Assembly (NCBI GenBank): GCA_028819195.1 | Contig: JAPPMF010000019.1 | Span: 52,569 to 116,568 of the forward strand | Reading direction: 5' to 3' | DNA length: 64,000 nucleotides | Source: Bin55 sp028819195 | GTDB taxonomy: Bacteria; Pseudomonadota; Gammaproteobacteria; Pseudomonadales; Azotimanducaceae | Shown here: piece after piece, positions 8,785 through 16,896 of the stretch | Layout of the letters: every line of letters begins with the position of its first letter | How positions within the stretch are numbered: position 1 is the stretch's first letter | Notes under the pieces: model-generated | Database searches by the model: none | What the model was told of the DNA's origin: nothing | Seen by the model: the letters and a program-made list of their open reading frames with translations, nothing else | Translations under genes and position numbers: made by a program

Positions 8785-9771
8785 ATGAAGAACAATCCAC
8801 TACCTCGGCTCGACACCTCGCCCGAACTCAGAGAAAAATTGTTGTCCTACTGTCGCTTACGAAAAGGAGAAGTATGGATAGATCCCGTGAGAGGGCATCG
8901 AGTAGGTTGCCTTGATGCTACAATTCCAGAACACCTTTCACTGATTATGGCGCAAGAACTAGCTCAATTAGCGATTCACGATCCACCGTATAACTTAGCC
9001 GCGTTAGAGATTCGAGATTTAGAAGATTACATCAAATGGAGTCGAATTTGGGTAAGTAATACTTGGTCTATGTTGGATGAAAATTCTGCTCTCTACATAT
9101 GGTTAGGGGCAGATCAGAACAACGGTTTCCAACCTTTACCTGATTTCATTTTGATGATGCGAGAACAACCATTTACTCCAAGAAGCATGATCACGATGAG
9201 AAATCAGAGAGGATATGGGACACAGAGCAATTGGATGGCTGTGCGTCAAGAGCTACTTTATTATACCAAAGGAAAACCTTTATTTAACGTAGACGCAGAG
9301 TACACTGATATCCCCAAAATTCTTCGTGGATACTACAAAACCGTCAACGGGCAGTTGACCGACAATTTAGAACGAAGCCGAGCGAGCACAATTCGAGCCG
9401 GTAATGTATGGGTAGACATCCAACAAGTTTTTTATCGGATGGAGGAGAATGTTTCAGGTTGTTATGCACAAAAACCGTTAAAGAGTATAGATCGTATCAT
9501 TCGAGCAAGTTCAAATCCTGGAGATTTGGTGATTGACTACTTTGCGCATTCAGGCACTACACTTCTCGCGTCGGAGATTCTTCAACGAAGATGCTACACG
9601 ATAGATCTTGACCCAATTTATGCAGAGATAACGATTCGACGATTAGAACATCTTAGAGCAACCGGAAAAACTGGATGGCAAAATGGTCATCCATTTGAGG
9701 ACATCGGGACGGAGTTACTTCAAGATCTTAATTCAAGCACTGAACATCAATCTGAGAATTTGCTGTTCTAA
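8785..9771 (+). CDS. Beta-class adenine DNA methyltransferase of R-M2
   Basis: A 328-residue methylase with motif IV HDPPYNL near residue 69 and motif I DYFAHSGTT near residue 248; this order marks the beta class. DPPY is typical of N6-adenine enzymes. It is followed after six bases by a probable endonuclease gene. The cassette is on the plus strand, against the direction of the flanking ICE genes, as expected for an insertion. The ATG at 8785 has an aagga ribosome site. Specificity is not assigned. Confidence 0.85.
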   Translation: MKNNPLPRLDTSPELREKLLSYCRLRKGEVWIDPVRGHRVGCLDATIPEHLSLIMAQELAQLAIHDPPYNLAALEIRDLEDYIKWSRIWVSNTWSMLDENSALYIWLGADQNNGFQPLPDFILMMREQPFTPRSMITMRNQRGYGTQSNWMAVRQELLYYTKGKPLFNVDAEYTDIPKILRGYYKTVNGQLTDNLERSRASTIRAGNVWVDIQQVFYRMEENVSGCYAQKPLKSIDRIIRASSNPGDLVIDYFAHSGTTLLASEILQRRCYTIDLDPIYAEITIRRLEHLRATGKTGWQNGHPFEDIGTELLQDLNSSTEHQSENLLF

Positions 9772-9777
9772 GTAAAA

Positions 9778-10515
9778 ATGGAGCACTTGACTCGAGAATT
9801 AGACGACCTACTAAAAAAATTAAAGAATGAAGCGGAAGTACGTGAACAACTTCAGAATCTAGTTTCGATTGATCCATTCAATAAGTACGAATACATCATT
9901 TCAAATCTTCTTTCTTCAGCTGTACTCACACTAGACGACTATCAAACTCTTCGGAAAGAGTATAACGCGCGGAATCCTCATCTTCACATATTTGAAATCA
10001 ATGCACCTCGAACGTTTGGTGAGGCGTGGGCACAAGGTCACGTACACCAACTGATCCCTTCATTGGAAAAGCCCACAAAACAATTAGATCCGGAGTATTC
10101 CGGTCAATACGATTTCTATTTAGACGGAATCCGAATTGAAGTGAAAGCATCTCGAGGTGTAGACTCTACTTCAGTTAGTTCAGCTATGGATTTAAGACTT
10201 ACTGATAAAGCACTTTCATCAGATTCAAAGAAACCATTTTGGATGAATTTCCAACAACTAAAGCCGGCGTGTTGGGATGTTTTTTTGTGGCTAGCGGTTT
10301 GGCGCGATGTGATTTGGTATTGGGTGTTCGCCTCGAAAGAAGTTGAATCGAATCAATACTATTCTCCTAGCCAACATCGAGGTAGTGATGGCGAAGGACA
10401 ATTACATTTGAAACAAGACAATATTGAAGAGTTTAATAATTACAAAGTGAAGCCGGAAAATCTCGAGAGTGCAATTCGGTTAGCAAAGAACAGACAAGAT
10501 AAACAGGGGAGGTAA
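9778..10515 (+). CDS. Probable type II restriction endonuclease of R-M2
   Basis: A 245-residue protein coupled closely to the methylase. A PD-(D/E)xK-like core is visible: YDFYLDGIRIEVKAS near residues 113-127, with the aspartate before a beta-turn and E-V-K on the next strand. The N-terminal 60 residues are helical and charged. A tryptophan-rich WDVFLWLAVWRDVIWYWVF segment follows the active site. The family is not recognised, and the assignment rests on motif plus methylase coupling. Its gene ends before a terminator serving the opposite strand. Confidence 0.72.
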   Translation: MEHLTRELDDLLKKLKNEAEVREQLQNLVSIDPFNKYEYIISNLLSSAVLTLDDYQTLRKEYNARNPHLHIFEINAPRTFGEAWAQGHVHQLIPSLEKPTKQLDPEYSGQYDFYLDGIRIEVKASRGVDSTSVSSAMDLRLTDKALSSDSKKPFWMNFQQLKPACWDVFLWLAVWRDVIWYWVFASKEVESNQYYSPSQHRGSDGEGQLHLKQDNIEEFNNYKVKPENLESAIRLAKNRQDKQGR

Positions 10516-10618
10516 TCCATTACGTCGTTTGATGGTAGCCTTATCGGCAGTCTTGAATTTGAGAAAGACACTGTCTTGTAGCTCGATACCATGCTATTGA
10601 GTAATCAATATTTCGATT

Positions 10619-10662
10619 AAAAAAAGAGAACCGCTAACCCAAGACTACTCTCGGGCTAACGG
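10619..10662 (-). terminator. Rho-independent terminator for the minus-strand ICE genes
   Basis: Read on the minus strand, ccgttagccc pairs imperfectly (8 of 10) with gggttagcgg across a 12-base loop, and is followed by ttctcttttttt. It sits downstream of the DUF6573 gene and between convergent R-M2 and ICE transcription. Confidence 0.7.
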
Positions 10663-10697
10663 ACTCTATACTGAGCCGGAACTAATAAAGTCCGGAA

Positions 10698-11120
10698 CTA
10701 CTTCGCTGGCATCCTTATCGTCAACACGGGTTCGCCCGCATCTCCTGGATGGGCGACGATTTGTGCAACGGCGGTGCGAACTTTTGTCGCAATTCCATCT
10801 CGTGGAACACGTTGGACATGGAACTTCATGCGATCACATTTAGGACCGCGCATACGAACTGAATCCGCGCACTTGCTCATCAGTTCATACAATCGAGATT
10901 TCTCTCGTTGCGGAACCTGTCGTTCGCTGTCCTCGTCGGACCAAGTAACCAAGTTGTCCCAAGCAGTTTTCGTAATGGCGACTGGCCATTTGAATCCTAC
11001 TTGAGAACCGATCTCGGACACGTCCACGATTTCGCCGTCGGCTATCGCCTGGGCTCGCGATCCAGTGTAAGCTGGATCAACCGTAGTTTGTTCAGGATTG
11101 TCGTTAAAAAAGTCTGTCAC
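10698..11120 (-). CDS. DUF6573 family ICE protein
   Basis: About 140 residues from a GTG start at 11120, chosen because aggag lies eight bases upstream. An upstream ATG adds 18 residues of unlikely sequence. The segment SRAQAIADGEIVDVSEIG followed by GFKWPVAITKTAWDN is characteristic of DUF6573, a family of mobile-element proteins of unknown function. The C-terminus RIPAK-like basic tail closes the protein. It follows the DUF3577 gene in the same orientation and shares its likely operon. Confidence 0.72.
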   Translation of the reverse strand: MTDFFNDNPEQTTVDPAYTGSRAQAIADGEIVDVSEIGSQVGFKWPVAITKTAWDNLVTWSDEDSERQVPQREKSRLYELMSKCADSVRMRGPKCDRMKFHVQRVPRDGIATKVRTAVAQIVAHPGDAGEPVLTIRMPAK

Positions 11121-11246
11121 AACAATTCTCCTAAAGAAAAAAGCCGAGCAGACTTCTCCCGTCGGGGAGTACATCTCCCCGGCCGGGTAAGTTAATGGAA
11201 TGCAGACAAGGCTGCGTAGGTTTATCAGTTGTTAGGTCTGATAGCG

Positions 11247-11648
11247 CTACGCGACGTTGTCCATTTCGGTAAATGCGACTCCATTGACGCGCGCCCAATC
11301 GATTCCGATCAATTTTGCTTTGACGTTCACCCCCGGTTGTCCTTCTTTGGGACCTTTTGGGTAAATGAATGCTGAAGCATTTAAATCGCGAATTCGAAAG
11401 CGTACCAAGACTTTTTCTCCAGCTTCTACGTATGGAGCGAGTTGGCTCACATAAGTATTGCAGAGTCGACCTGATACCACGCAGTCGAAGTACGTGTACC
11501 GTACATTCTGATCCAAACCCCGGAGGGCGGATATTGTCACTGCGAGAAACGGATATCCCGATTTCGGTTCGATTGTGCGAACTTGGTTGAGATAACCTAA
11601 TCCCGTAGTAAGCAACGCGAATTGCTTCGCTTGAGCCATCGTGGCCAT
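11247..11648 (-). CDS. DUF3577 (STY4534 family) ICE protein
   Basis: A 133-residue protein with the family features: N-terminal FALLTTGLGYLNQVRTIEP, a central YTYFDCVVSGRLCNTYVSQL, and C-terminal VKAKLIGIDWARVNG. Members occur in PFGI-1/SPI-7 elements near ssb and topB and are annotated as ICE replication proteins; the fold resembles an OB domain. The start has a strong aggagg ribosome site. The neighbouring ssb and topB expected in the family context are missing here. Confidence 0.85.
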   Translation of the reverse strand: MATMAQAKQFALLTTGLGYLNQVRTIEPKSGYPFLAVTISALRGLDQNVRYTYFDCVVSGRLCNTYVSQLAPYVEAGEKVLVRFRIRDLNASAFIYPKGPKEGQPGVNVKAKLIGIDWARVNGVAFTEMDNVA

Positions 11649-11856
11649 TATTCTTCCTCCTGGTCGGTAGGTTAAACCACATCAATCTACAATTGCATGT
11701 GATTGTGGGAAGTTAGACAATCATGTAGATTGTCTAGTGACTGAAAGTGGGTCGTATGAGTGTCCCGTAGAACACTCATATGTTCGTCGATTTCACGACC
11801 CGGCGACGTTTCTTCCACTAATTCGTAGTGGACACGAGTCATTGTTGCTAGTTTGT

Positions 11857-12627
11857 TCACTTACTGAGGTCTTCGAACTCCGTTAAATCGTTTTCAACGG
11901 GTGGTACATAAGTCGAAGACTGTTCGTTGATAGGTGGAGCGAGGCGCGCGCGACGGGTACCAGCTTTAATGTCTTTAGGTAAATGCCCCATATAGCGAAT
12001 CGCAGATTCTGTGACAAGTTCTAGCGTGTGAGGTTGGCGGCGATCGATGTCTAAATGACGAAACCGCGTAGCTAGTGCAAACAGCCCGCGAATTTTTGAT
12101 GAATAGGCATAAATACTTTGGTTTGCTTCGTCGCGTACTAAAACACCGATGTGTTTACCGACGAGGTTTTCGCAAACGAAGATGTCGAAGTTAGCGAGTA
12201 AGCGCGCGGCTTGAAAAGCAAATGGAGTTGCAAATTGCAAGCGGATACGAAAAGCTTCTTTATTCACTGGAGGTACGACTCGGTACGCCGGTGTCGAACG
12301 AATGCGTGCGCGCATTTGATCTTGTGCTTTTTTGATATCGTGTTCTAAAGTTGCGAGTTCATCTTCAATCTTGATTAACCACCAATCGGCGTAAGGATCA
12401 TTACGTTTAGCCGCGTTCCAAATTAACCTAAGTACATCGGCGAAACGTATGAGACCGATGATTGTCGGTTTGTTTTTTGCTGTTCTTCCGCGGACTAAGA
12501 GTTGGGCGATTTTGGTGTTTAACGTGAGCCATACGTCGGTCTGTATGGTTTCGTTGAGTGGTGATATTTCGGTGCTTGAACCGTTCTCGATTGCAGCATC
12601 AAGTGTGAAGATAGGTTGGAAGTTCAT
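11857..12627 (-). CDS. TIGR03761/AcaB-family ICE protein
   Basis: About 256 residues from the ATG at 12627; an upstream ATG at 12687 would add 20 residues without family similarity. The block RGRTAKNKPTIIGLIRF followed by DPYADWWLIKIEDEL is diagnostic of TIGR03761/AcaB, and FDIFVCENLVG with GVLVRDEANQSIYAYSSKI lies in the second half. AcaB-like proteins are regulators in some conjugative plasmids; the role here is inferred only from family. The gene lies between the DUF3577 gene and the R-M3 cassette that separates it from ParB. Confidence 0.82.
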   Translation of the reverse strand: MNFQPIFTLDAAIENGSSTEISPLNETIQTDVWLTLNTKIAQLLVRGRTAKNKPTIIGLIRFADVLRLIWNAAKRNDPYADWWLIKIEDELATLEHDIKKAQDQMRARIRSTPAYRVVPPVNKEAFRIRLQFATPFAFQAARLLANFDIFVCENLVGKHIGVLVRDEANQSIYAYSSKIRGLFALATRFRHLDIDRRQPHTLELVTESAIRYMGHLPKDIKAGTRRARLAPPINEQSSTYVPPVENDLTEFEDLSK

Positions 12628-12766
12628 GGGTAGAAACTGTACAAATGAATGAACATTTATATAGTTAGAGTTGTGGTTTAAAACCACAAATCACTTCAGA
12701 CAATGGTTTGAAAGATGGATTTGGACTAGTTTTGAGTGATTGAATTAGAAGATTTCGAATTCAATC

Positions 12767-13738
12767 TTACGGTTGGTTAGCCGGGGATAGGGATTCCGTT
12801 GTCCTGAAAATGGGGTGAGATGAATCGAGTTTTTCACCGATTTCATAGTGTGTCTTCTTGGTTAACAGATCAGTTTCGATATTGGCGACTTGAAGTTCAA
12901 CATATTCAAGAAAAGTTGGAGAATTGTCACAACTGATACTGTGGCGATTTTCTTCAATTGCAACTCTAGTAGTGATGCCACTACCACCGAAAAAGTCAAG
13001 CACGGTCGAGCCCGGATACGATAATGAACGGATTAGTCTTTGTATAACTTGTCGGGGTTTTTGTGTTGGATGTCCAACTCGTTCTTTGGAATTACCATTA
13101 AGTCGACACATATTCCATACGTTGGTTGGATTGCGTCCTTTTTCTATACTCTTTGGATTTAGTCTTTTGTCCTTGCGGTAAAGTTCCTTCGTTTTTTCGT
13201 CAAAAGGTTCACGTACGGAGTCCAGATCAAAGTAATATTCTTTTTTCTTCGCGAACCAAGCAATCTCCTCGTGTCGGTTTGCGAAAAATCGTTGCGCACT
13301 CATACCGTTAGGGTAGTTCCAGATGATCAGATTCGCTAGGAGCATATCGCTAGTTTGACGTAGGTGGTTAATGATCGAAATCAGGTCACCACTACCTGCC
13401 TCGCCTTGATATTGCAGTCCTCCAAAGATTGCAATATTTCCCGAAGGTTTTAAGACTCGCTCAGCTTCTTTCAACCAGGTTGAAGCCCAATCGACGTAAT
13501 CTTCATGTTGATCCCAATCCGCCAACATGATGTTGTAGGGTGGGTCGCAGATGACCAGTTGAATGGATTCATCAGGTATCTGGGATAGAAGATCGCAGCA
13601 ATCAGATACTTCTGTGACGTGACATGTGACTAAAGGTACTTCTGTTTTCAGATTTTTGATAGACGCGTGAACAATACCTTCTTTATTCATCGCTAACATG
13701 GATTTAAGAGCTGAATTGTGATGGGAACGGTTACTCAT
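12767..13738 (-). CDS. M.RsrI-type adenine methyltransferase (predicted GAATTC)
   Basis: A 323-residue beta-class N6-adenine methylase closely resembling M.RsrI from Rhodobacter. It shares the start MSNRSHHN, motif IV LVICDPPYNIMLADWD, the long block IFGGLQYQGEAGSGDLISII, IWNYPNGMSAQRFFANRHEE and ERVGHPTQKP. Motif I is DFFGGSGITTR. M.RsrI methylates the second adenine of GAATTC. The start overlaps the 3' end of the adjacent EcoRI/RsrI-like endonuclease gene by eight bases. GAATTC sites occur in the element (for example at 1931 and 11390), so it is probably active. Confidence 0.93.
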   Translation of the reverse strand: MSNRSHHNSALKSMLAMNKEGIVHASIKNLKTEVPLVTCHVTEVSDCCDLLSQIPDESIQLVICDPPYNIMLADWDQHEDYVDWASTWLKEAERVLKPSGNIAIFGGLQYQGEAGSGDLISIINHLRQTSDMLLANLIIWNYPNGMSAQRFFANRHEEIAWFAKKKEYYFDLDSVREPFDEKTKELYRKDKRLNPKSIEKGRNPTNVWNMCRLNGNSKERVGHPTQKPRQVIQRLIRSLSYPGSTVLDFFGGSGITTRVAIEENRHSISCDNSPTFLEYVELQVANIETDLLTKKTHYEIGEKLDSSHPIFRTTESLSPANQP

Positions 13739-14539
13739 ATATGTCTCCGTATAGAACCTCTAGCGATGTAGATACTACATCCCATAATATCTCGGCCATG
13801 TCGCCCGTAGTCCATACATTGCTCTGAAAAAATAATGAGGCTGCTTGTAGCATCTGTATATGATCTTTCAGTTCGACAAACACATTTCGGCAATAATTCT
13901 GGTTGATCTCCATTCCAAAACTACTAGCTGTCACTCTATCAATTCTGTTGAGGTGACCTGCGTCGTGTGAAATTTTGACTCTCCTACCGTCCGGCGCTTC
14001 TACAAAAAAAGTGCGTGTTGCAAAGTTGGATCCTTGTAGAAAAACCACATACGGAAAATGTTTCTCATCCAACATGTAGTTCCGGATTTCCTGAATGTTT
14101 TTGTGAACTCGTTCGATTGCATTACCGGCTACCATCAAATCAGAATCTTTTTTCTTACCCTGCTTGATTCCCCAACTGATCTTTTTGACATCATTACCTT
14201 GATGTTTAGATTCACTAATCAATATTATCCGATAAGCGCCTAACTTATCTCGTACTTCAATAATACCGCCATCAGGTTTGATGCTTGCCTTCTGTACGAA
14301 CAGCACTTGCCCAAGGTTTGGATCAAGAGAAGTGAGTTTGTCGTTAATTTCAATCTTAGAGATGTTGGATCTAAGTCTAAATGACAGTTTTGGATGTATG
14401 GTTGCAACGTTTGCATTATCCCATTCATAACTTCCTTTATCGACAAATCGTGTTTTTTAGCTTCTTCTCCGAAAATTCCCCGTGGTCCACCAGCAAGTCT
14501 ATGTTGTTTTTGAAGTCTTTTAGACTGACCTTTTCCCAT
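13731..14539 (-). pseudogene. RsrI/EcoRI-type restriction endonuclease, single frameshift
   Basis: Two frames together give a near full-length EcoRI/RsrI homologue. The first (from MGKGQSKRLQKQHRL) matches the N-terminus, including GPRGIFGEEAKKHDL. After a one-base loss near 14385-14395 the minus-1 frame continues as LSFRLRSNISKIEIN and runs to the stop. Catalytic residues equivalent to EcoRI Asp91, Glu111 and Lys113 are kept (KPDGG; SESKHQG), as is the recognition segment AGNAIER and the NRIDR pair of arginines. Only this one lesion was found. It may be inactivation, a sequencing error, or recoding. Confidence 0.88.
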
Positions 14540-14670
14540 TAAGGAATCGTCAAGACTATAGTTTTTCATCTGTTATAGACCTCAAAACACTGTGGTTAAG
14601 TATCCACATTTCCTCAATTGCAATTTTTCAACTTCAATTTGTCACCCACCGCAGGTGGCATCGAAATCCT

Positions 14671-15321
14671 TTACTCAATCCTAGTCGTTTTTTGAAAGTA
14701 TTCAGGATATACGTTTGGCATACCATTCTGTTGCAACTCTATAGCCCTTTGGATGGATTGAGCCCATTTCCCAAGTAGAAATGATTTTGCTTCATGCCAA
14801 TCCCTCTTGACAGGTTTTCTGCACTTATCCCAATTTGATTGAAATGGTAGGTTATTTGGGCTAAGCTGACAATGTGCAAGTCCTTTTAGACTCACAAAGA
14901 ACACATCGGAAGGATCCGTTTTGTTGATAACTAGGTAGAAGTAATCCCGACGTTGATCTTCGCTCTCATTTTCTCGCATAAGTTTGAAGAACTGTTTGTT
15001 CCCAGTTGGTACGTCATCAGGTTTAATACCTGTCAACAACCAAAAAATCGCTTTCTTGGCGTTAGTATTGTCAGTTGTCGTACACGTACTTATTTTTATG
15101 TTGATGTAGTAATTTCGTATTCGAACATCGTACCAACCTCGGTTATCGGCGCGACCTAAATTAGGAGAAAACACTTTCCAGCGATTAGCATTTTGTATTA
15201 GACTTACCACATATTCTTCGGCGCTTGCGGAATCGGCACGTGCATCGTGACTACCTCGAATCAAGTGTATTTCGATGTCGCGCAGATATTCTTCCACACT
15301 TTTAAGAACGGTAGGAATCAT
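14671..15321 (-). CDS. Probable restriction endonuclease of R-M4
   Basis: A 216-residue protein coupled to the gamma-class methylase by an ATGA overlap. A candidate nuclease core is GWYDVRIRNYYINIKIST near residues 68-85: an aspartate on one strand and N-I-K on the next, where most relatives have E-x-K or D-x-K. The protein also holds DYFYLVINKTDPSDVFFVSL, a plausible core strand pair. No family is recognised. The asparagine at the usual acidic position leaves activity uncertain. The role follows from operon context. Confidence 0.6.
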   Translation of the reverse strand: MIPTVLKSVEEYLRDIEIHLIRGSHDARADSASAEEYVVSLIQNANRWKVFSPNLGRADNRGWYDVRIRNYYINIKISTCTTTDNTNAKKAIFWLLTGIKPDDVPTGNKQFFKLMRENESEDQRRDYFYLVINKTDPSDVFFVSLKGLAHCQLSPNNLPFQSNWDKCRKPVKRDWHEAKSFLLGKWAQSIQRAIELQQNGMPNVYPEYFQKTTRIE

Positions 15322-16436
15322 AGCGCACTAACGGGCGCGTTTTCTAAACTTCGTTGAGTAAATAAAAATCTTTTATCGCATACAAATCCTAATTGCAACC
15401 AATTTACTTTGTTTAACTTTTTTGCGGCTTGTTGTAGGTTCATTTCTGTTCGTGGGAATAAAGCCAATACCGAGCCATCGTAAGCCTTTTCTTCACTCAC
15501 GTAAAACGGTTCAGAGCGACGAGTTTTGGCATTTACATAAATTCTTGGTCCGTCTTTCTCAAAGAATTTTCGCCCCCACTCCCACCAGTTGGATTCATCG
15601 AACTTTCGTATCCTTCGATTTAACAGACGTTGTTTGTGCGGACGAAGTGAATTGTCGTTTCGGTTATATATCATTCGTCTTGTACGACCATCTGCTATTG
15701 TGGAAGAGCACACCATATCGGTGCAACCATGTCTTTTACTATTAAACACATCGTCAGCTCCACTCACAGCTCCAACTCGGATTTCAAACTCGTCCCCTAA
15801 TACTTCATTACTATCTCTGGAACCGAACCATATTTGACCCGCTTTAAAGCAAAAGTGTAGCCCGGTATCAATCTTTCTATTAGTTCGACCTTTCTCCCAT
15901 CGCCAAATTGCACAATTCGGGGTTGCACCTTTGAATATCGGTGTATCTCCCGTCTCAAAAAAATGGGTGAAAGAACCTTCTTGATATAGTCTTGCGTTTA
16001 GATTCTTGGCAGAAGTAGCTTTCATAAAGTCTCGAGGTGTAATAAAAATCAACTCCCCACTATCGTTGAGTAAATCTAAACATCGGTCAATGAAGAATAA
16101 GTACAAGTTACTTCTACGATCAAAGTGATGCATAGAAAGTAATTTTTTGGTTGGTTCAGTGATGTCCTGAAAGCGAACATAGGGTGGATTACCTACGATC
16201 GTATCAAACTTTTCGTGTGAAGAATACGCAAAGAAATCTCGATTGATCACTCGATTATCGCGGCACAGTTTCTTGTCAATTTCAACTGCGACTGCACTTG
16301 GTTCAAGTTTTGCAAGAAATGCACCCGCTCCTGACGAAGGTTCAAGTATGTGTCCGAAGTTGCATCGTAAACCTAGCATGGACTCCACAACACTTGGTGG
16401 AGTAAATATCTGTCCATAGTTGGTTATGTTGGTCAT
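15318..16436 (-). CDS. Gamma-class (NPPY) adenine DNA methyltransferase of R-M4
   Basis: A 372-residue TaqI/Eco57I-like methylase. The N-terminus has GQIFTPPSVVESM, then SAM motif I LEPSSGAGAFLAKL near residue 32 and catalytic motif IV VGNPPYVRF near residue 81, the gamma order. The C-terminal 180 residues form a specificity region with a WWEWGRKFFEKDGPRIYV segment. NPPY enzymes methylate adenine N6. The downstream coupled gene is the probable endonuclease. The target is not predictable here. Confidence 0.88.
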   Translation of the reverse strand: MTNITNYGQIFTPPSVVESMLGLRCNFGHILEPSSGAGAFLAKLEPSAVAVEIDKKLCRDNRVINRDFFAYSSHEKFDTIVGNPPYVRFQDITEPTKKLLSMHHFDRRSNLYLFFIDRCLDLLNDSGELIFITPRDFMKATSAKNLNARLYQEGSFTHFFETGDTPIFKGATPNCAIWRWEKGRTNRKIDTGLHFCFKAGQIWFGSRDSNEVLGDEFEIRVGAVSGADDVFNSKRHGCTDMVCSSTIADGRTRRMIYNRNDNSLRPHKQRLLNRRIRKFDESNWWEWGRKFFEKDGPRIYVNAKTRRSEPFYVSEEKAYDGSVLALFPRTEMNLQQAAKKLNKVNWLQLGFVCDKRFLFTQRSLENAPVSAL

Positions 16437-16896
16437 GAGATATTTCTCTTTGCCCGAATAGGCTTAAGCTCTCTGTTCACAGACAGTAAATGATTCGTTT
16501 TAAATTTGATCGTACCGCTACAACACGACTTAGATCCACGAAATATTGGTCGCTGTATCAAGTGGGCGCAAGAAGATGCCCAAGCGTGAAGTTGTGTAAA
16601 TAGTGAGTTGAATTTCATCACAAAGTTACAGTGCCATAGAATGGTAGTTTCTGAAATCAACTATCGCCTAACGACTTGTAATCTCTATTTAGAGTTTTGT
16701 TTATTTGCGGGGAATTTGTTAGTTTAAAGTCATATTGTATTAACAAGTAGTTTGCAGAGGCGATTAGGTATAGATTGTTGAATCTATCGCTCTGTTTTTT
16801 AACTTGTTCTTGCAGAATCACTGAATTTCTAACTTTCGGTAATACCGGGATATTTTTGTACGAACTCCTACTATCGTTACACAATTAAATAAAAAG
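16437..16896. other. Intergenic between parB and R-M4
   Basis: About 460 bases. Two 75-codon open frames are arranged end to end with four-base overlaps to each other and to the methylase start, but their composition is random-looking and no ribosome site supports them. It probably holds the R-M4 promoter. Confidence 0.45.

Noticed and set aside
11131..11685. 184-codon frame across the DUF3577 region
   Set aside because: Basic and serine-rich shadow of the DUF3577 gene in another frame on the same strand.
16433..16884. Two 75-codon frames with end-to-start overlaps before the R-M4 methylase
   Set aside because: The overlaps look like coupling, but residue composition is random, one starts with TTG and no ribosome site or family is visible.
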